Both the position numbers and the translations under genes were made by a program. The notes beneath the pieces were generated by a model, which saw only the letters and a program-made list of their open reading frames with translations, made no database searches and had not been told where the DNA came from. Positions 62,507 to 64,000 of a DNA stretch of 64,000 bases are shown piece after piece. The stretch comes from VAZQ01 sp036522235 (lineage in GTDB: Bacteria; Pseudomonadota; Alphaproteobacteria; Rhizobiales; Xanthobacteraceae): assembly GCA_036522235.1 (NCBI GenBank), contig DATDGG010000191.1, positions 1 to 64,000 on the forward strand, given 5' to 3'. The first letter of the stretch is position 1; every line of letters begins with the position of its first letter.

Positions 62507-63976
62507 TCAGTTCAGCCTCAAGTAAATGTTCTTTTCCTGCGTAAAGGAAAGAAGCTCTTCGAGACATTCCTCGCGTCCCATTCCTGATTGCTTGAATCCG
62601 CCGAACGGCGCTCCGAGCAGATGCTGTCCGACATGATTGATCCATACATATCCCGCCTCGACCCGCTTGGCCGTGCGATGTGCGCGATTGAGATCATTTG
62701 TCCAGATGGAGCAAGTCAAGCCAAACTCCGTATTGTTGACTGCTCCAAGCATCGTATCTTCGTCCGACCACCTGAGAATCGAGAGCACCGGTCCGAAAAG
62801 TTCCTCGCGCGCTATCGTCATGTCTGGAGTGACATCGGCGAAGATGGTTGGTTCGATAAACCAGCCGCGTGATAGTTCGGGTGCGCTCGGACGGCCGCCG
62901 CCATGGACGATGCGGGCGCCTTCTCGTTTACCGGCCTCGATGTAAGAGAGGACCCGGTCAAATTGCGTCTTGCTGACGATCGCTCCCATTGTAGTCGACG
63001 GTTCGGTGGGCGAGCCGGGCTTGAAGGCCGCGACTTCATGAATGACCTGCTCGATGACGCGCTCATGGATTGAATCGTGCACGAAGGCACGACTGGTCGA
63101 GCCGCACGACTGGCCGCACCAGGTGAAATTCATGCCGGCGACTATGGCCGCGGCGACCCGCTTCAGGTCGGCATCCGCAAAGGCGATGAGCGCATTCCTT
63201 CCGCCGAGCTCCACAAGAGTAGGCTTGATGCCCGCTGCCGCAGATCGCATCACTGCCCGACCCGTGGGGACGCTTCCGATCAGCGCAACCATGGCGACCC
63301 CAGGGTGTGCGACGAGCGCGCTGCCGACGTCGCGGTTGCCCGGTAGGACGTTGAGGACGCCTGGGGGAAGCAGGTGGCCGGTGAGTTCGGCGAGACGAAG
63401 CGATGACAGGGGCGCCTGTTCAGGCGGCTTTACGATGACTGAATTGCCGGCGGCGAGCGGCGCCGCCGACTTGCCGGCGCAGAACATGAACGGGTGATTG
63501 AACGGCACGATCCGGGCTACGACGCCCACCGGCTCACGTACCGAGAAATTGACGGCGTTCGGTCCCACGGGAATGGACGCGCCTTTCATCTCAGTCACCA
63601 GGCCGGCGAAAAAGTCCATCTGCGTCGCCGCAGAGAGGACGTCCGACTCCATTTCACGCACAGGATTACCGCTGTCGGCAGAATCCAGGAAAGCAAGCTC
63701 GCGCGCGTGTCTGCGCAAGATGCTTCCGATTTCTCGCAACGTTTTGGCGCGGTCGGCCGGATGGACGTCGCGCCATTCAAGAAACCCACGCCGGGCGGCG
63801 GCGACCGCCACATCGACATCGTCCACTTCGGCGTCCGCAATCTCGCAGATCGGCTCGCCAGTCGCAGGACTCGACACTTGCACCACCCGTCCCGAACGCG
63901 GCGAATGCCATCGTCCGTCATAAAAGAGCTCGCGCTTGCGAGGCAAAACGTCTTCTAGCGATAAAGGGCGGGCCAC
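62507..63976 (-). CDS. NAD(P)-dependent aldehyde dehydrogenase
   Basis: 489 residues. Catalytic Cys in WCGQSCGSTSR, general-base Glu in VELGGRNALI, nucleotide motif GSVPTGRAVM and the late EELFGPVLSI are present. The start is taken as GTG at 63976 with GGAAAAG ahead, but the frame stays open to the window edge, so the true start could be upstream. First visible gene of the catabolic operon. Confidence 0.9.
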   Translation of the reverse strand: MARPLSLEDVLPRKRELFYDGRWHSPRSGRVVQVSSPATGEPICEIADAEVDDVDVAVAAARRGFLEWRDVHPADRAKTLREIGSILRRHARELAFLDSADSGNPVREMESDVLSAATQMDFFAGLVTEMKGASIPVGPNAVNFSVREPVGVVARIVPFNHPFMFCAGKSAAPLAAGNSVIVKPPEQAPLSSLRLAELTGHLLPPGVLNVLPGNRDVGSALVAHPGVAMVALIGSVPTGRAVMRSAAAGIKPTLVELGGRNALIAFADADLKRVAAAIVAGMNFTWCGQSCGSTSRAFVHDSIHERVIEQVIHEVAAFKPGSPTEPSTTMGAIVSKTQFDRVLSYIEAGKREGARIVHGGGRPSAPELSRGWFIEPTIFADVTPDMTIAREELFGPVLSILRWSDEDTMLGAVNNTEFGLTCSIWTNDLNRAHRTAKRVEAGYVWINHVGQHLLGAPFGGFKQSGMGREECLEELLSFTQEKNIYLRLN

Positions 63977-64000
63977 AGCGGGCTTTTCCGGGCTAAGCGC

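Noticed and set aside
1..64000. CRISPR arrays, insertion sequences, phage genes
   Set aside because: No regularly spaced short repeats, transposase motifs or phage structural genes were recognised.

Overview
The window looks like a high-GC alphaproteobacterial chromosome, most likely from the Hyphomicrobiales (Rhizobiales; Xanthobacteraceae or Bradyrhizobium-like). This rests on the dense GC-rich coding, the many ATGA/GTGA stop-start overlaps, the type of type II secretion (T2SS) operon, and the pairing of XoxF methanol dehydrogenase with tetrahydromethanopterin (H4MPT) C1 genes. All assignments come from reading translated sequence and recognising family motifs; no database search was run.

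Region 1 (1-17.4 kb): the 3' part of a small exported protein, two exported phosphoesterases, and a complete T2SS operon in the order E-F-G-H-I-J-K-L-M-N-D-O with its own short prepilin peptidase. A plausible reading is that the T2SS secretes the neighbouring phosphatases. A glutathione-dependent formaldehyde dehydrogenase (frmA type) follows, convergent with the T2SS operon.

Region 2 (17.5-22.1 kb): a small ORF of unknown status, a PaaI-type thioesterase, tRNA-Arg(TCG), an AraC-type regulator, a secreted protein of unknown function, and an apparently exported metallo-beta-lactamase-fold protein.

Region 3 (22.2-36.6 kb): the H4MPT/methylofuran C1 block. A seven-gene minus-strand operon (RFAP synthase-like, mtdB, MfnD-like ATP-grasp, mch, RimK-like ligase, CitG-like, fae) diverges from a plus-strand operon (DCoH-like, fhcB, fhcA, fhcD, fhcC, folP). 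Two methanofuran-type or HisA-like genes flank them. Together fae, mtdB, mch and fhcABCD take formaldehyde to formate.

Region 4 (36.6-53.8 kb): small exported proteins, a HAD phosphatase, then the lanthanide-type methanol oxidation block: an outer-membrane protein, a small Cys-containing protein, xoxF, a cytochrome c (xoxG type) and xoxJ. Next comes a five-gene operon of the ABC/beta-propeller type associated with PQQ-dependent alcohol oxidation. A second cofactor operon closes the block: an MfnB-FolB-MfnE triple fusion, a DmrX-like flavoprotein, an archaeal-type dihydropteroate synthase-like protein and a DUF447 protein. Methanol oxidation (xox), formaldehyde oxidation (H4MPT) and synthesis of both pterin and furan cofactors are therefore encoded within about 32 kb, starting about 4 kb from a tRNA-Arg.

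Region 5 (54-64 kb): two small genes, then a nine-gene minus-strand catabolic operon (aldehyde dehydrogenase, MarR regulator, ArgH-like lyase, TctC/TctB/TctA transporter, exported class II aldolase, GlcG-like protein, Asp/Glu-racemase-fold protein) for an unknown carboxylate. Most striking are the triple fusion at 49.4 kb, a roughly 115-bp sequence shared by the upstream regions of xoxF and the outer-membrane protein gene, two different dihydropteroate synthase types in one locus, and the unassigned catabolic operon.
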